Numbered from the stretch's first letter, positions 1 through 9,014 are shown. The stretch is DNA of 64,000 nucleotides from JAUIKM01 sp964445695 (GCA_964445695.1 CAYULF010000019.1:1-64000), one strand, 5' to 3'. Program-made: numbers and translations. Notes: generated by a model not told the origin, from the sequence alone.

Positions 1-2
1 AA

Positions 3-119
3 ACGTTGGCCGCGGGTGAATATGTACGCCGCGTGTCGAACCTGGCCGCGGGCGTCTATCAGATCGTGATGCGTGCCGGGCCGTATAGTGCCAGTCGAAG
101 CGTGGTTGTTGGGGAGTGA
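3..119 (+). CDS. C-terminal end of a T9SS-sorted secreted protein (partial)
   Basis: Only the last 38 codons are in the window; the gene starts upstream of base 1. The reading frame from base 3 ends with a TGA at 117-119 and gives a tail containing LAAGVYQIVMRAG followed by RSVVV. This pattern (L-x-x-G-x-Y, then a beta strand, then a basic residue and a hydrophobic run at the very end) is that of the type A C-terminal sorting domain that sends proteins through the type IX secretion system of Bacteroidota to the cell surface. What the rest of the protein does cannot be seen. The gene converges with the membrane protein gene that ends at 130. The call rests on a short stretch, so it is good but not certain. 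Confidence 0.7.
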   Translation, partial: TLAAGEYVRRVSNLAAGVYQIVMRAGPYSASRSVVVGE

Positions 120-129
120 TGTCAAGGAC

Positions 130-771
130 TCAAACGTTGACAAGTGGACTGTGACGCTGCCACAATTCCACGATGGCAGTGCGCCGGCGAATCATCAGTG
201 CGCCGATCAACGACTTGGCAATGGTCAGCAGGATGGGGAACAACATTGTATTCCGGTTGCTCAGAACCGGATGCCAGTCCAGTTCTGCTTTGCCGCTGTA
301 AGCAACCATACTTTGCACAAAACCTGAGACACCGTCCACGACAAATAACCAGCCAATAAAGGCCAGAGCCAGCGCTGGAACAACTTCACTCCATAAATGG
401 CGCAACTGAAATGTTGTCTTTCCGACCGTTCCCGTTTCAGCCGGGACTTCGTGCTGTTTTGACTGCGCTTCATTGTCATTAACTTCCGACCTGGCTCTGT
501 ACATCTCCGGTGAAAAAACGAGTTGCTCCGCCAGACGATTGCGTGTCAGTATTAACACCAGACCGGCTAAAGCCCTGGTCAATGATCCAACCCCATTGGC
601 AAGCAGGGTAATGTCCGAGTCCAGAAGTTCCAAACCTTCAAACCAGCCGGAGTAGCCGGGACGCAACAGAAAAGAGAGGAATGCCGCAATTTCAGTGGTT
701 AGAAGATACAGCCCGATCATTGTGAACAAGGCGGCAACCAATATGCACAATTGTGTTTGTTTAATATTCAT
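130..771 (-). CDS. Integral membrane protein, paralogue of its upstream neighbour
   Basis: A 213-residue protein I do not recognise as a named family. It has four hydrophobic segments, roughly residues 7-33, 58-77, 132-160 and 180-200, with a polar, charged loop of about 45 residues between the second and third. The order of segments and two motifs, R-x-x-x-A-E-x-L after the second segment and L-R-x-L-W-x-E at the start of the third, are shared with the next gene at 847-1509, so the two are tandem paralogues. No catalytic motif is visible. No clear ribosome binding site precedes the ATG, but a Bacteroidota-type promoter lies just upstream (794-825), which would give a very short leader. Inner membrane location is inferred from the hydrophobic segments. 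Confidence 0.7.
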   Translation of the reverse strand: MNIKQTQLCILVAALFTMIGLYLLTTEIAAFLSFLLRPGYSGWFEGLELLDSDITLLANGVGSLTRALAGLVLILTRNRLAEQLVFSPEMYRARSEVNDNEAQSKQHEVPAETGTVGKTTFQLRHLWSEVVPALALAFIGWLFVVDGVSGFVQSMVAYSGKAELDWHPVLSNRNTMLFPILLTIAKSLIGALMIRRRTAIVELWQRHSPLVNV

Positions 772-793
772 AGCGCGTGGCCTGATTGCAATT

Positions 794-825
794 CAAAAGT
801 AGTACTGTTTTATCGTGATGCAGAC
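794..825 (-). promoter_or_regulatory. Candidate promoter for the membrane protein gene 130-771
   Basis: Read on the minus strand the -7 box is TACTTTTG (801-794), an exact TAnnTTTG. A TTTG-like TCTG lies about 19 bases upstream (824-821). Spacing fits the -33/-7 architecture of Bacteroidota sigma factors. Confidence 0.4.
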
Positions 826-846
826 TGCGATCGGCGGTCCTATTGG

Positions 847-1509
847 TCAGGTTTGATCGGAATCGCCCCAGATTCTGCGCCAGGCATTGATAATGCTGCT
901 GTACTGGCTGATCAGCAGGAATGCAACAAACAATTTGATGATTCCTTCCAGACCGGAAGTAAACTCGGGACCCAGCAGTGAAAGTGAAGGCTCCAGCGCC
1001 CCGGCGTCGCGCACCAGCAGCACCTTGGCCAGTACGCTGAGAACCGGCACAATTCCCGTGGCGGCCAGGTAAAAACCCAGGACGGCTATGGCAACCTTTG
1101 GAATGGTCTCGCCCCACAGTTTGCGCAAAGTATTGTCGGATTCGAATACTTCGTCATCTTCGTCGTGCAGAGTACGCGTCGTCTCTTTACTCTCGCGTTT
1201 GTCGGCATCCGGGGAAGCAGTTGACTCTCCCTCTTCCTCCTCACCTTTATCAATGGCCACGAACTCGACATAGGCAAGCCGCTCGGCGATACTAAAGCGG
1301 CGTGCAATCAACAATACACCAACTAAAACGATTGCCAGCGGAAACACTATACTAAACAGAATATCGCTAAACGAGCCGGCCATGTTTATACCGTACTCCA
1401 GCATGACCAGTGGTATTACCAGAAACTTCGGCAGCACGTCGACAATAATCAACACACCGGTGATCGCGATAATAACGGACAGCAGAACAAATAGTTGGTC
1501 TTGTTTCAT
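847..1509 (-). CDS. Integral membrane protein, paralogue of the 130-771 gene
   Basis: A 220-residue protein with four hydrophobic segments in the same arrangement as the downstream paralogue. Between segments two and three is a strongly acidic, low-complexity loop (GEEEEGEST, then DEDDEVFESD), longer than in the paralogue. The shared motifs are RRFSIAERLAY after segment two and LRKLWGETIPK before segment three. I chose the ATG at 1509 because it is preceded, on the minus strand, by an AGGTGG ribosome binding site at good distance; the longer reading frame from 1554 has no such site. Function unknown; the acidic cytoplasmic loop might bind a cation or partner protein, which is only a guess. 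Confidence 0.7.
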   Translation of the reverse strand: MKQDQLFVLLSVIIAITGVLIIVDVLPKFLVIPLVMLEYGINMAGSFSDILFSIVFPLAIVLVGVLLIARRFSIAERLAYVEFVAIDKGEEEEGESTASPDADKRESKETTRTLHDEDDEVFESDNTLRKLWGETIPKVAIAVLGFYLAATGIVPVLSVLAKVLLVRDAGALEPSLSLLGPEFTSGLEGIIKLFVAFLLISQYSSIINAWRRIWGDSDQT

Positions 1510-1669
1510 TTTCCACCTGATTTTTTCAACGAGCAGAATCTTGTAGGCATGCAACGGATAGCAAAACGCATGACAGGCAAATTAGTTGCAGGCTGTCAAG
1601 TTTTTCAACCGGCAACAAAACAGCAGGATCAGGTTCATCAGATCCCACGCCACAGCCGGTCAGCCGGAA

Positions 1670-3718
1670 TCAACTGTCTTCGTCATCGGAGGTATCTTCC
1701 GCAGCGCCTGCGTGATTGTCAGTCGACGGCGCGTGGTCTTCCGGCGGCAGCACGTGATCATTTTCTGACGCTGTGTGATCACCGGCGGTTTCGCCATCTT
1801 CCACCGCGTCATTCTCAGCCGCAAACCATTGTTTAAGACGTTCCGCCGTCTTGCGACCAACCAGTGACTCGACAACGATGGAGTCGGCCTCTTTCAGTCC
1901 CTGCACCGAACCGAATTCAGTCAGCAGTTTCTGCGCTGTTTTGGGGCCGATGCCTTCGATGTCCGTCAGCATTGTTTTAAGCGTGCGTTTACTGCGCAGC
2001 GAGCGGTGAAATGTAATCGCAAAACGATGCGCTTCATCGCGCAATTGTTGAATCAGTTTTAAACTCGAAGACGTTCGGGGCAACATCAGCGCTTCGGATT
2101 CTCCGGGTAAAAAGACTTCCTCCAAACGCTTGGCCAGACCGATGATCGGGATTTTACCATACAGCCCCAGGTCCTGCAACACGCCGACGGCGCTCGAAAG
2201 CTGGCCTTTGCCGCCGTCGACAATAATCAGGTCCGGCGCCTCCGTCGCCTCGTTGACCATGCGCGTGTAGCGTCTGCGCACCACCTCGCGCATCGCTTCA
2301 AAATCGTCGATGCCTTCAAACGAGCGGATCTTGAACTTGCGGTACTCGGACTTGCGCGGTTTGCCGTCGATGAATACAACCATCGACGAAACCGTCTCCG
2401 AACCCTGAAAATGTGAATTGTCAAAACACTCGATGCGCCGCGGCGTTTTGTTTAAGCGCAGGTCGCGCTGCAGCGACATCACCGGACGCGGCACGGCCTG
2501 ATCGCGTTTAAGCCGCTGCAATTCCAGCTCGCCCAGCAGGAAGCGCGCATTGGACTCGACCATGCGCACCAGACTCAACTTTTCGCCAATCTTGGGAACA
2601 GTTAAATGCACCTTGCCGCCGCGCTGCTCGCGCAGCCACTTTTCCAGCATCTCGACTTCGTCCAGCAAATGCGGCAGGATGATCTCTTCCGGGATTTCTT
2701 CGTTGTTTAAGTAGAATCGCTCGAAAACGGACTGCAGCAGCTCCACCGGCGTTTTATCTTGGTGATTGAGCACGTGAAAGTGCTGCTTGCCGATCAGTTT
2801 GCCGTCGCGCACTTTAAACACCACGGCGCAGGCATCTTTGTCGTTGCGCGCATACGACAGCACGTCGCGGTCGATCGGATCGGTGCTGACGACTTTCTGT
2901 TTGCCCGAATATTCGCGTAGTCGCTCGAGTCGGTCGCGCACGACGGCAGCCTCCTCGAATTTAAACTCGGCGGCCAGGCGCCCCATCATTTCCGTTAACT
3001 CGTGCTCGACGGCTTTGGTCTTGCCCTTGAGCACCTGCACCGCGTTTTTAATCATGATGTTGTAGTGCTCGCGGCCCACATAACCTTCGCATGGGCCTTC
3101 GCAGCGTTTAATCTGGTAGTCCAGACAAACGCGAAATTTGCATTGCGCAATTTTCTCTTCGGTCAGGTCCAGATCACATGAACGGATCGGAAAGAGCGAT
3201 TTGATCGTGCGCAGCACGTACTTCATCGTTTTAACATCGGTGTACGGCCCCAGGTAGGTGCTGCCGTCGCGTATGAGTTTGCGCGTCGGGAAAATGCGCG
3301 GAAAAGGTTCTTTGGTGATGCGGATGTACGGATAACTCTTGTCGTCCCGCAGACGGATGTTGTACTTGGGTTTGTGTTCCTTGATCAGCGTGTTTTCGAG
3401 TATCAAGGCCTCCATCTCGGAGTCGGTCACGATGATCTCGAGGTCGCGGATGCGTTTTACCAGTGCCAGCGTCTTGGCGTCGCCGCCGCGCCCGGCGTTG
3501 AAATAAGAGCGAACGCGGCTGCGCAGACTCTTGGCTTTGCCGACGTAAATGATCTCGCCCTTGTCATTGCGATACATGTACACGCCGCTCTTGCGCGGTA
3601 AGGAGTCGAGTTTGTCGTTCAGACTGAGCCCGCCCGCTGAGTCCGCGCTTCCCCCGGCCGCAGATTCCTCCTGCGGCCGCTGTTCTTCCTGCTCGTTGTT
3701 TGTGTCGTGCTGCGACAT
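1670..3718 (-). CDS. uvrC: UvrC, excinuclease ABC subunit C
   Basis: Nucleotide excision repair nuclease that makes both incisions around a bulky lesion in the UvrB-DNA complex. The 682-residue protein shows the whole family layout: GIY-YIG nuclease domain at about 40-70 (SGVYMYRNDKG...IIYVGKA), a conserved cysteine cluster near 180-215 (C-x13-C-x4-C-x8-C-x3-C, the iron-sulfur region of UvrC), the UVR motif that contacts UvrB around 245-280, the RNase H-like second nuclease domain beginning IECFDNSHFQG, and a C-terminal helix-hairpin-helix region (IEGIGPKTAQKLL). Both ends carry extra acidic, low-complexity tails of about 30 and 60 residues not needed for activity. It lies 39 bases downstream of the SDR gene on the same strand, so the two are probably cotranscribed. 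Confidence 0.97.
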   Translation of the reverse strand: MSQHDTNNEQEEQRPQEESAAGGSADSAGGLSLNDKLDSLPRKSGVYMYRNDKGEIIYVGKAKSLRSRVRSYFNAGRGGDAKTLALVKRIRDLEIIVTDSEMEALILENTLIKEHKPKYNIRLRDDKSYPYIRITKEPFPRIFPTRKLIRDGSTYLGPYTDVKTMKYVLRTIKSLFPIRSCDLDLTEEKIAQCKFRVCLDYQIKRCEGPCEGYVGREHYNIMIKNAVQVLKGKTKAVEHELTEMMGRLAAEFKFEEAAVVRDRLERLREYSGKQKVVSTDPIDRDVLSYARNDKDACAVVFKVRDGKLIGKQHFHVLNHQDKTPVELLQSVFERFYLNNEEIPEEIILPHLLDEVEMLEKWLREQRGGKVHLTVPKIGEKLSLVRMVESNARFLLGELELQRLKRDQAVPRPVMSLQRDLRLNKTPRRIECFDNSHFQGSETVSSMVVFIDGKPRKSEYRKFKIRSFEGIDDFEAMREVVRRRYTRMVNEATEAPDLIIVDGGKGQLSSAVGVLQDLGLYGKIPIIGLAKRLEEVFLPGESEALMLPRTSSSLKLIQQLRDEAHRFAITFHRSLRSKRTLKTMLTDIEGIGPKTAQKLLTEFGSVQGLKEADSIVVESLVGRKTAERLKQWFAAENDAVEDGETAGDHTASENDHVLPPEDHAPSTDNHAGAAEDTSDDEDS

Positions 3719-3757
3719 ATTCCGGCTGTCGATTCGGGATTGAATATTTCAGTTCAC

Positions 3758-4474
3758 CTACAGGTCGCCGCGGCGCGGGCGCAGTACAAGTTCTTCGACG
3801 ACGGCGCGGCGCGAAGTATCGAGCATCTCGCGCACGGCCTGCGCCACGTCGCTCGGCTCCATCATGCGCTCGCCGAATTCCTGCAACATTTCGTCCGACC
3901 AGATCGCCGTGGCCGTGGCGCCGGGAAAAATGTCCATGATGCGCACGCCCTGCTCACGCACTTCGGCGCGCAGCGAGCGATTAAATGCCAGCGCGCCGGC
4001 TTTTGAAGCGCCGTAAGCCGTGCAATTGGCGAACGAAGCCTGCACCGCGATAGAGTTGATCGTCAGGATGTCGCCGCGGCCACGCTCGATCATGGCGGGC
4101 AGCACGGCGCGCGTGCAGTGATGGACGCCCCGCAGATTCACGTCGATCATCGCATCAAATTCGTCAGGCGTCAACTCCAGCATCGGCTTGAAAACGCCCA
4201 GTCCCGCGTTGTTGATCAACACGTCAATGCGGCCGAATTCGTCTGCGATCGCTTCTGCGCAGTCTGTAACCGAAGCGCGGTCGGCAACGTCGCAGGAAAA
4301 GATTCCAACGTCCGTATGCTCCCGCAGCTCGGTCCCCAGTTCCTTGACATCTTCAGCTTTGCGCGCACTCAGCGCGAGGCGTTTGCCGGCCGCGGCCAGT
4401 TCGCGCGCCACGGCGGCGCCGATTCCGCGGCGAGCGCCGGTTATCCACACGACATCGCGATTGTCGGTTTTCAT
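3758..4474 (-). CDS. Short-chain dehydrogenase/reductase (SDR)
   Basis: A 238-residue classical NAD(P)-dependent oxidoreductase. The cofactor motif TGARRGIGAA is at about residues 11-20, the structural NNAG at about 87-90, and the catalytic Ser, Tyr and Lys occur as INSIAVQ followed by TAYGASKAG (Y-x3-K). The arginine pair in the glycine-rich loop suggests NADPH preference. The substrate cannot be read from the sequence. The start is set at 4474, which gives the usual SDR length; the open frame continues 39 codons further upstream but that part has no homology-like features. It precedes uvrC on the same strand and is divergent from uppS. Confidence 0.88.
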   Translation of the reverse strand: MKTDNRDVVWITGARRGIGAAVARELAAAGKRLALSARKAEDVKELGTELREHTDVGIFSCDVADRASVTDCAEAIADEFGRIDVLINNAGLGVFKPMLELTPDEFDAMIDVNLRGVHHCTRAVLPAMIERGRGDILTINSIAVQASFANCTAYGASKAGALAFNRSLRAEVREQGVRIMDIFPGATATAIWSDEMLQEFGERMMEPSDVAQAVREMLDTSRRAVVEELVLRPRRGDL

Positions 4475-4838
4475 AGGCGTCAATTTTTCCTTCTTGTCCT
4501 CTGTGTTTCCATGCCAGTTTCGCACGGAGTCGATTCTTATTGCAGGCGGCGACGTCTTCCCGGCGACCTGACGCGTCCAACCCCGTGACAAACAAAAAAA
4601 TCATGCAGGGGTCGGTTCGGAAAAAAAAGCGGTCGTCGCGCTATTCCGGCACTAAAAGAACGATAAAAGGCCGCCAACGTGAACTCACCGCTCCCGAACG
4701 GGTACGGGCTGTCAAAGCGCGGAGAGGCTCCGACCACTTGTGCACAGCAACGTGACTTGCGAATAAGCGAATGTCGCCGTAGCTTTGCAAGTCTTTGCCT
4801 ATCTCCGAATTTCTCAAAAATTCCATGGATTCCAACAC
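4475..4838. other. Divergent intergenic region between the SDR gene and uppS
   Basis: About 360 bases without a convincing gene. It contains A- and T-rich stretches around 4590-4630 and the promoter of uppS near its right end. Short open frames here lack codon bias and a ribosome binding site. Confidence 0.5.
4756..4787 (+). promoter_or_regulatory. Promoter of the uppS-bamA envelope block
   Basis: CTTG at 4756-4759, exactly 20 bases of spacer, then TAGCTTTG at 4780-4787. This matches the Bacteroidota consensus TTTG-N(17-23)-TAnnTTTG. The expected transcript start near 4794 would exclude the TTG codon at 4785 as the uppS start. Confidence 0.6.
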
Positions 4839-5669
4839 GTGAACTGGGACAGAGAACGCACTGTCGAAGATTCCGCATTGCAGGCTGAAATCCTGGCCGC
4901 CGGTCCGATCCCGAAGCATATCGGCTTTATCATGGACGGCAACGGTCGCTGGGCGCAGGAACGCGGTAAAATGCGGGTCGAGGGGCATCGCGAGGGCATA
5001 GAGAGCGTCCGGGACATCGTCAAGGCCGCTTCCTCGCTGGGGATCGGGTATATCACGCTTTACGCATTTTCAATGGAGAACTGGCGGCGTCCGCAGGCCG
5101 AAGTCAACATCCTGATGGACCTGCTCGTCCGCTACCTCAAATCCGAACTGGACGAACTGCACGAGAACAACGTCCGCATGCTGGCAATCGGAAAATTGAA
5201 CGCATTGCCCAAACGCGTGCAACGAAAACTGTTCGAGTGTATCGACATAATGAAAGACAATACCGGCCTGAACCTGACGCTGGCATTGTCGTATAGCGGC
5301 CGTTGGGATATCGTACGCGCGGTGCAGACAATTGCACTGGACGTGCGCCGCGGCAAGGTGTCGCCGGAGGACATCACGGAAGACCTCGTTTCTTCCTATC
5401 TGTTGACGTCCGAACATCCCGACCCCGATCTGATCGTCCGCTCCAGCGGCGAGATGCGCCTGAGCAACTTCCTCCTGTGGGAGTCGGCTTATTCCGAGAT
5501 TTACATCACGGACAAATATTGGCCCGATTTTCGTCGGCAAGAACTTTATGATGCGATCAGGGATTATCAAAAGCGTGAGAGAAGGTTTGGCAAAACTTCG
5601 CAGCAAATCGCCCAGGACTCCGCTAACAGCGGCATCGTCGGGCGCATCCTCGATAAGTTCAAGTTCTGA
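4839..5669 (+). CDS. uppS: Undecaprenyl diphosphate synthase UppS
   Basis: cis-Prenyltransferase that extends farnesyl diphosphate with isopentenyl diphosphate to the C55 lipid carrier of peptidoglycan and O-antigen synthesis. The signature PKHIGFIMDGNGRWAQERG (catalytic Asp in MDGNGRW) is near the N-terminus, followed by GHREGIESVRDIV, TLYAFSMENWRRP, and the C-terminal DLIVRSSGEMRLSNFLLWESAYSEIY substrate-binding motif. I chose the GTG at 4839 (276 residues): the frame is open further up, to a TTG at 4785, but that codon lies inside the promoter. No strong ribosome binding site precedes either, so the exact start is uncertain. The end overlaps the start of bamA by about 120 bases. The usual RSGGExRxSNF motif reads RSSGEMRLSNF here, a mild variant. 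Confidence 0.95.
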   Translation: MNWDRERTVEDSALQAEILAAGPIPKHIGFIMDGNGRWAQERGKMRVEGHREGIESVRDIVKAASSLGIGYITLYAFSMENWRRPQAEVNILMDLLVRYLKSELDELHENNVRMLAIGKLNALPKRVQRKLFECIDIMKDNTGLNLTLALSYSGRWDIVRAVQTIALDVRRGKVSPEDITEDLVSSYLLTSEHPDPDLIVRSSGEMRLSNFLLWESAYSEIYITDKYWPDFRRQELYDAIRDYQKRERRFGKTSQQIAQDSANSGIVGRILDKFKF

Positions 5670-8079
5670 CGCACACCGAAACCCCGGCAAACCCGCCGTA
5701 CCTGCGGTACTGCTTCTGATTTCTTGTTTGTTGTTGGGTGTGGTGTTCTCCGCCTCCGCGACGGCCCAACAGGGCAAATCCTACAAGATTCTCGACATCA
5801 TCGTCGAGGGCAATCTCTACGTGGAGCGCGCCACCATCATCGCCATCTCCGGCCTGCGCAAAGGCGATGAGATCGTGCTGGGCGACGACAATATTATGCA
5901 GACCGACGCGCTGCAGGACGCCATCCGCAGCCTGTGGGGCAGAAAACAATTCAGCTCGGTCGAAATCCTTCCAGATAAAATCACGCCGCTCGGCATCTTC
6001 ATCAAAATTCGCGTGAAGGAATTTCCGCGCCTCGATGAAATAATCATCAAGGGCAACGAGGATTTTGACGACCGCGAGATCCGCGAGGAAATCGGCAAGT
6101 TCCGCGGCGATATCCTGCGCGACAAGGACGCCTTCGACGCGGCCGAAAAAGTCCGCAAACTCTACGTCGAAGACGGCCGCCCCTTTACGAAGGTCCACGC
6201 CGAAGTGGGCGAAACCGACAGCAGCAGCTTCGCTTCGCTCTACCTGACCGTAGAGGAAGGCGCTGATTTTTACGTGCGCAGCATCGATTTCAGCGGCAAC
6301 GAATCCTTCCCCGACAACGAGCTGGAAGCGGCGCTGGACGAGGTGCGCACCAAGAGCTGGTGGCAAATCTGGCGCTCCGACAAATTCGATCTGGAAGAAT
6401 ACGCCACGGCAAAAGACAATTTACTCGCCTTTTACCGTCGCAACGGCTTCGTCGATGCGGCCATCGTCAACGACTCGGTCGGCTACGACGAGCTGGAAGA
6501 AGCGGTGGACATCAACATCGAGGTCAGCGAAGGCGGTCAGGTCTACGTGCGCGAGATTGAGTTCGAGGGCAACCTGGCCTATCCGGACGACTTACTCTAC
6601 CGCCGCCTTGACTTCCAGAAGGGCGACGTGTTCGACGAGGAGCGCTTTACCCAGAACCTGACGGGCAACGAAAACCAGACGGACGTGGCTTCGCTCTATC
6701 TGGACAACGGCTACCTGACGGTGGAACCGACGCCGGAGCTGCGACGCTTCGGGCCGGACTCGATGGACATCACGATCAAAATCATCGAGCGCAACCGCTT
6801 TACGGTGCGCCGAGTGAATATCCAGGGCAATACCAAGACGCACGATAAAGTCATCCGCCGCGAGCTGTTCACCCGCCCGGGCGAATACTTCAGCCGCTCG
6901 GCGATTATCCGCAGCATCCGCGCTCTCGGCGTGCTGAGTTACTTCAATCCCGAGGCGCTGCAGCCGCGATTTGACCGCGTCAACAACGATCAGGTCGACA
7001 TCACCTACACGGTGGAAGAGCGTTCCAGCGATACGTTCAACGCTTCGGTCGGTTTTGCCGGATCGTTTGGTCTGACCGGTTCGATCGGCATCACGCTGAA
7101 CAACTTCTCTATCACTGAACCGCTGGTGGGCGGCGCGGGGCAGCAATTCCGCTTTGAGTACCAGTTCGGCGGCTCCAACAGCCTGCAGACTTTTACGCTG
7201 GGATTCACGGAGCCCTGGCTGTTCGACGATCCGACGACGGTGGGTTTCAACCTGTTTCGCACGCGCCAGCGCGCGACGTTCGACATCCGGCAGACGGGTA
7301 TCTCGATCAACGCCGGACGCCGCGTCTTCTGGCCCGACGACTTTTTCCGCCTGGACTATCAATTCCGCTTCCTGCAAAACGAAGTCTTTGACGACGGTCT
7401 GGGCAACGACCTGGGTACGGATACGGAATTCAGCCTGCGCCAGTCGATCTCCCGCACGAACCTTGACAACCTGATTTTCCCGAGCGAGGGCTCGCGTTTC
7501 AGCTTCTCAAACACACTGGCGCTCGGCGCGCTGAACATCGGGACGACGGACTACCTGCGCACGGACGTGACATATGAGATGTACAATCCGCTGATGCAGA
7601 TCGGCGGGCAAAACCGGCTGGTGCTGTACCTGAGTTCCAATGCCGGCTACATCGCGGGTATCAACAACGACACAACGATTCCGCCGAACCAGTTTTACCG
7701 CATGGGCGGCAACGGCCTCGGTGGTTTTTCAGTGACGCCGCTGCGCGGCTACGAAGACGAACAGATCGGCCCGCGCAACGAACGCGGCCAGATCACGGGC
7801 GGCAAGTTCATGCTGCGCCACATCGCCGAGATGCGCTTTGCGCTTTCGCTCGATCCGATGCCCATCTACCTGCTGGCTTTTGCCGAAGCCGGTAATGTCT
7901 GGAACGGCGTCAGCGAGAGCGACCCATTCCAGCTGAAGCGCTCGGCCGGTCTGGGCCTGCGAATTCTGCTGCAGCCGCTGGGACTGTTGGGCTTTGACTA
8001 CGGCTACGGCTTCGATCCGCCGGTCGGCGAGATCGGCGACCGCTCGGGCTGGCAATTTCACTTCCAGTTCGGACGTTAA
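5548..8079 (+). CDS. bamA: BamA, outer membrane protein assembly factor
   Basis: Omp85-family protein that inserts beta-barrel proteins into the outer membrane. An N-terminal extension is followed by a hydrophobic signal segment at about residues 50-70 ending ATA-QQ, then five POTRA repeats starting at about YKILDIIVEGN, RLDEIIIKGN, YVRSIDFSGN, YVREIEFEGN and FTVRRVNIQGN, and a C-terminal barrel of about 360 residues with the lid-lock motif LRGYE (equivalent to VRGF) and a terminal beta-signal-like WQFHFQFGR. Length (843) is normal. The frame has no ATG, GTG or TTG between the uppS stop and the signal segment, so the start must lie inside uppS: ATG 5548/5551 or GTG 5575. Translational coupling to uppS is likely. 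It is followed by two OmpH/Skp genes, the usual Bacteroidota arrangement. Confidence 0.95.
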   Translation: MMRSGIIKSVREGLAKLRSKSPRTPLTAASSGASSISSSSDAHRNPGKPAVPAVLLLISCLLLGVVFSASATAQQGKSYKILDIIVEGNLYVERATIIAISGLRKGDEIVLGDDNIMQTDALQDAIRSLWGRKQFSSVEILPDKITPLGIFIKIRVKEFPRLDEIIIKGNEDFDDREIREEIGKFRGDILRDKDAFDAAEKVRKLYVEDGRPFTKVHAEVGETDSSSFASLYLTVEEGADFYVRSIDFSGNESFPDNELEAALDEVRTKSWWQIWRSDKFDLEEYATAKDNLLAFYRRNGFVDAAIVNDSVGYDELEEAVDINIEVSEGGQVYVREIEFEGNLAYPDDLLYRRLDFQKGDVFDEERFTQNLTGNENQTDVASLYLDNGYLTVEPTPELRRFGPDSMDITIKIIERNRFTVRRVNIQGNTKTHDKVIRRELFTRPGEYFSRSAIIRSIRALGVLSYFNPEALQPRFDRVNNDQVDITYTVEERSSDTFNASVGFAGSFGLTGSIGITLNNFSITEPLVGGAGQQFRFEYQFGGSNSLQTFTLGFTEPWLFDDPTTVGFNLFRTRQRATFDIRQTGISINAGRRVFWPDDFFRLDYQFRFLQNEVFDDGLGNDLGTDTEFSLRQSISRTNLDNLIFPSEGSRFSFSNTLALGALNIGTTDYLRTDVTYEMYNPLMQIGGQNRLVLYLSSNAGYIAGINNDTTIPPNQFYRMGGNGLGGFSVTPLRGYEDEQIGPRNERGQITGGKFMLRHIAEMRFALSLDPMPIYLLAFAEAGNVWNGVSESDPFQLKRSAGLGLRILLQPLGLLGFDYGYGFDPPVGEIGDRSGWQFHFQFGR

Positions 8080-8188
8080 TCAGGAAGCGCACCCGCGCGC
8101 GCCCACAGCATTGCCCGGCACATTGAGCGTACGCGCACGTCCGGCGGCAGGGCACTCCTGACTCGATTCGCAGGAGCGCCGTTCCCGC

Positions 8189-8220
8189 ATTGGCCGTCGC
8201 AGGTCATTTTCCTATATTTG
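8189..8220 (+). promoter_or_regulatory. Promoter of the first OmpH/Skp gene
   Basis: ATTG at 8189-8192, 20-base spacer, TATATTTG at 8213-8220; exact -7 consensus TAnnTTTG. It suggests that the chaperone genes can be transcribed separately from bamA. Confidence 0.6.
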
Positions 8221-8272
8221 CAAGATTGTACGCTCAGTGAACTACTCAAACATGGATTTCCGAGGAATTTCA

Positions 8273-8821
8273 ATGAATTACGGATTAAGCGCCCTCCGCG
8301 CTGTAGTAATCCTCGTCTTGTTTGGCGCTATGGCCGCTCCGGCTGCAGCGCAGTCCGGCAGCCTGCGCGTCGGGATTATCGACGCGGACGCGATCATCAA
8401 GGAACTGCCGGCCGCCCAGGAAGCCGACAAGGCACTGACCAACTTTGCACGCAGCATCCAGGACAGTCTGGCCGCGATGGAAAAATCGCTGCAGGATCGC
8501 CTGACCAGTTATCAGCAAAAAGAACAAATGATGACGGCGGACGCCAAAGCGAAGGAAGAAAACGACCTGCGCGCCATGCAGCAGCAGATGCTGCAGTTCC
8601 GTCAGGTAAAATCGCAGGAACTCGAACAGCGCCGCGCCAACGTCCTGGTGCCTCTGCGCGAACAGATCGACGCCGCGGTTAAAGCCGTAGCTCAGGAAGA
8701 AAAACTCAACCTCGTGCTGGACAAGTCGACGACCGTCGTGTATTACAACGACAAAAACCTTGAGATCACCTGGAAAGTGCTGGACCACCTGAACCGTGGC
8801 GAAGCCAAAGGCGGTCAATAA
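8273..8821 (+). CDS. OmpH/Skp-family periplasmic chaperone (first copy)
   Basis: A 182-residue periplasmic chaperone that holds unfolded outer membrane proteins on their way to BamA. An N-terminal signal peptide (hydrophobic run AVVILVLFGAMAAPAAAQ) is followed by the start strand VGIIDADAIIKELPAAQEAD, a long charged, glutamine-rich helical region of about 100 residues predicted to form the coiled-coil tentacles, and the C-terminal strand region LVLDKSTTVVYYNDKNLEITWKVLDHLN typical of the trimerisation body. The ATG at 8273 is chosen because CGAGGAA lies about 7 bases upstream; the GTG at 8237 would put 12 hydrophilic residues before the signal peptide. It has its own promoter and is closed by a hairpin terminator. 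Confidence 0.9.
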   Translation: MNYGLSALRAVVILVLFGAMAAPAAAQSGSLRVGIIDADAIIKELPAAQEADKALTNFARSIQDSLAAMEKSLQDRLTSYQQKEQMMTADAKAKEENDLRAMQQQMLQFRQVKSQELEQRRANVLVPLREQIDAAVKAVAQEEKLNLVLDKSTTVVYYNDKNLEITWKVLDHLNRGEAKGGQ

Positions 8822-8841
8822 TCTTACAGACTTTGAGCAAT

Positions 8842-8863
8842 CGGCGCCCAAGGGCGCCGTTTT
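8842..8863 (+). terminator. Intrinsic terminator after the first OmpH/Skp gene
   Basis: CGGCGCC (8842-8848), loop CAAG, GGCGCCG (8853-8859), then TTTT and more T-rich sequence. Perfect 7-bp GC stem. Confidence 0.7.
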
Positions 8864-9014
8864 GCATTTTATACCCGGCCGGTCGCGTGTAGATTCGGCG
8901 AATGTCCGCTAACAATTCCGTTCAATCTATGGTCTATTGATACCCTTTTCGGCCTCGCGGCGTTTAGACGTCGCCCGCCGCGTACTCAGGACAATGACAT
9001 ACACAGGTATCGAT

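Noticed and set aside
4785..4838. TTG start for uppS
   Set aside because: The TTG lies inside the -7 promoter box, and UppS proteins do not need these residues.
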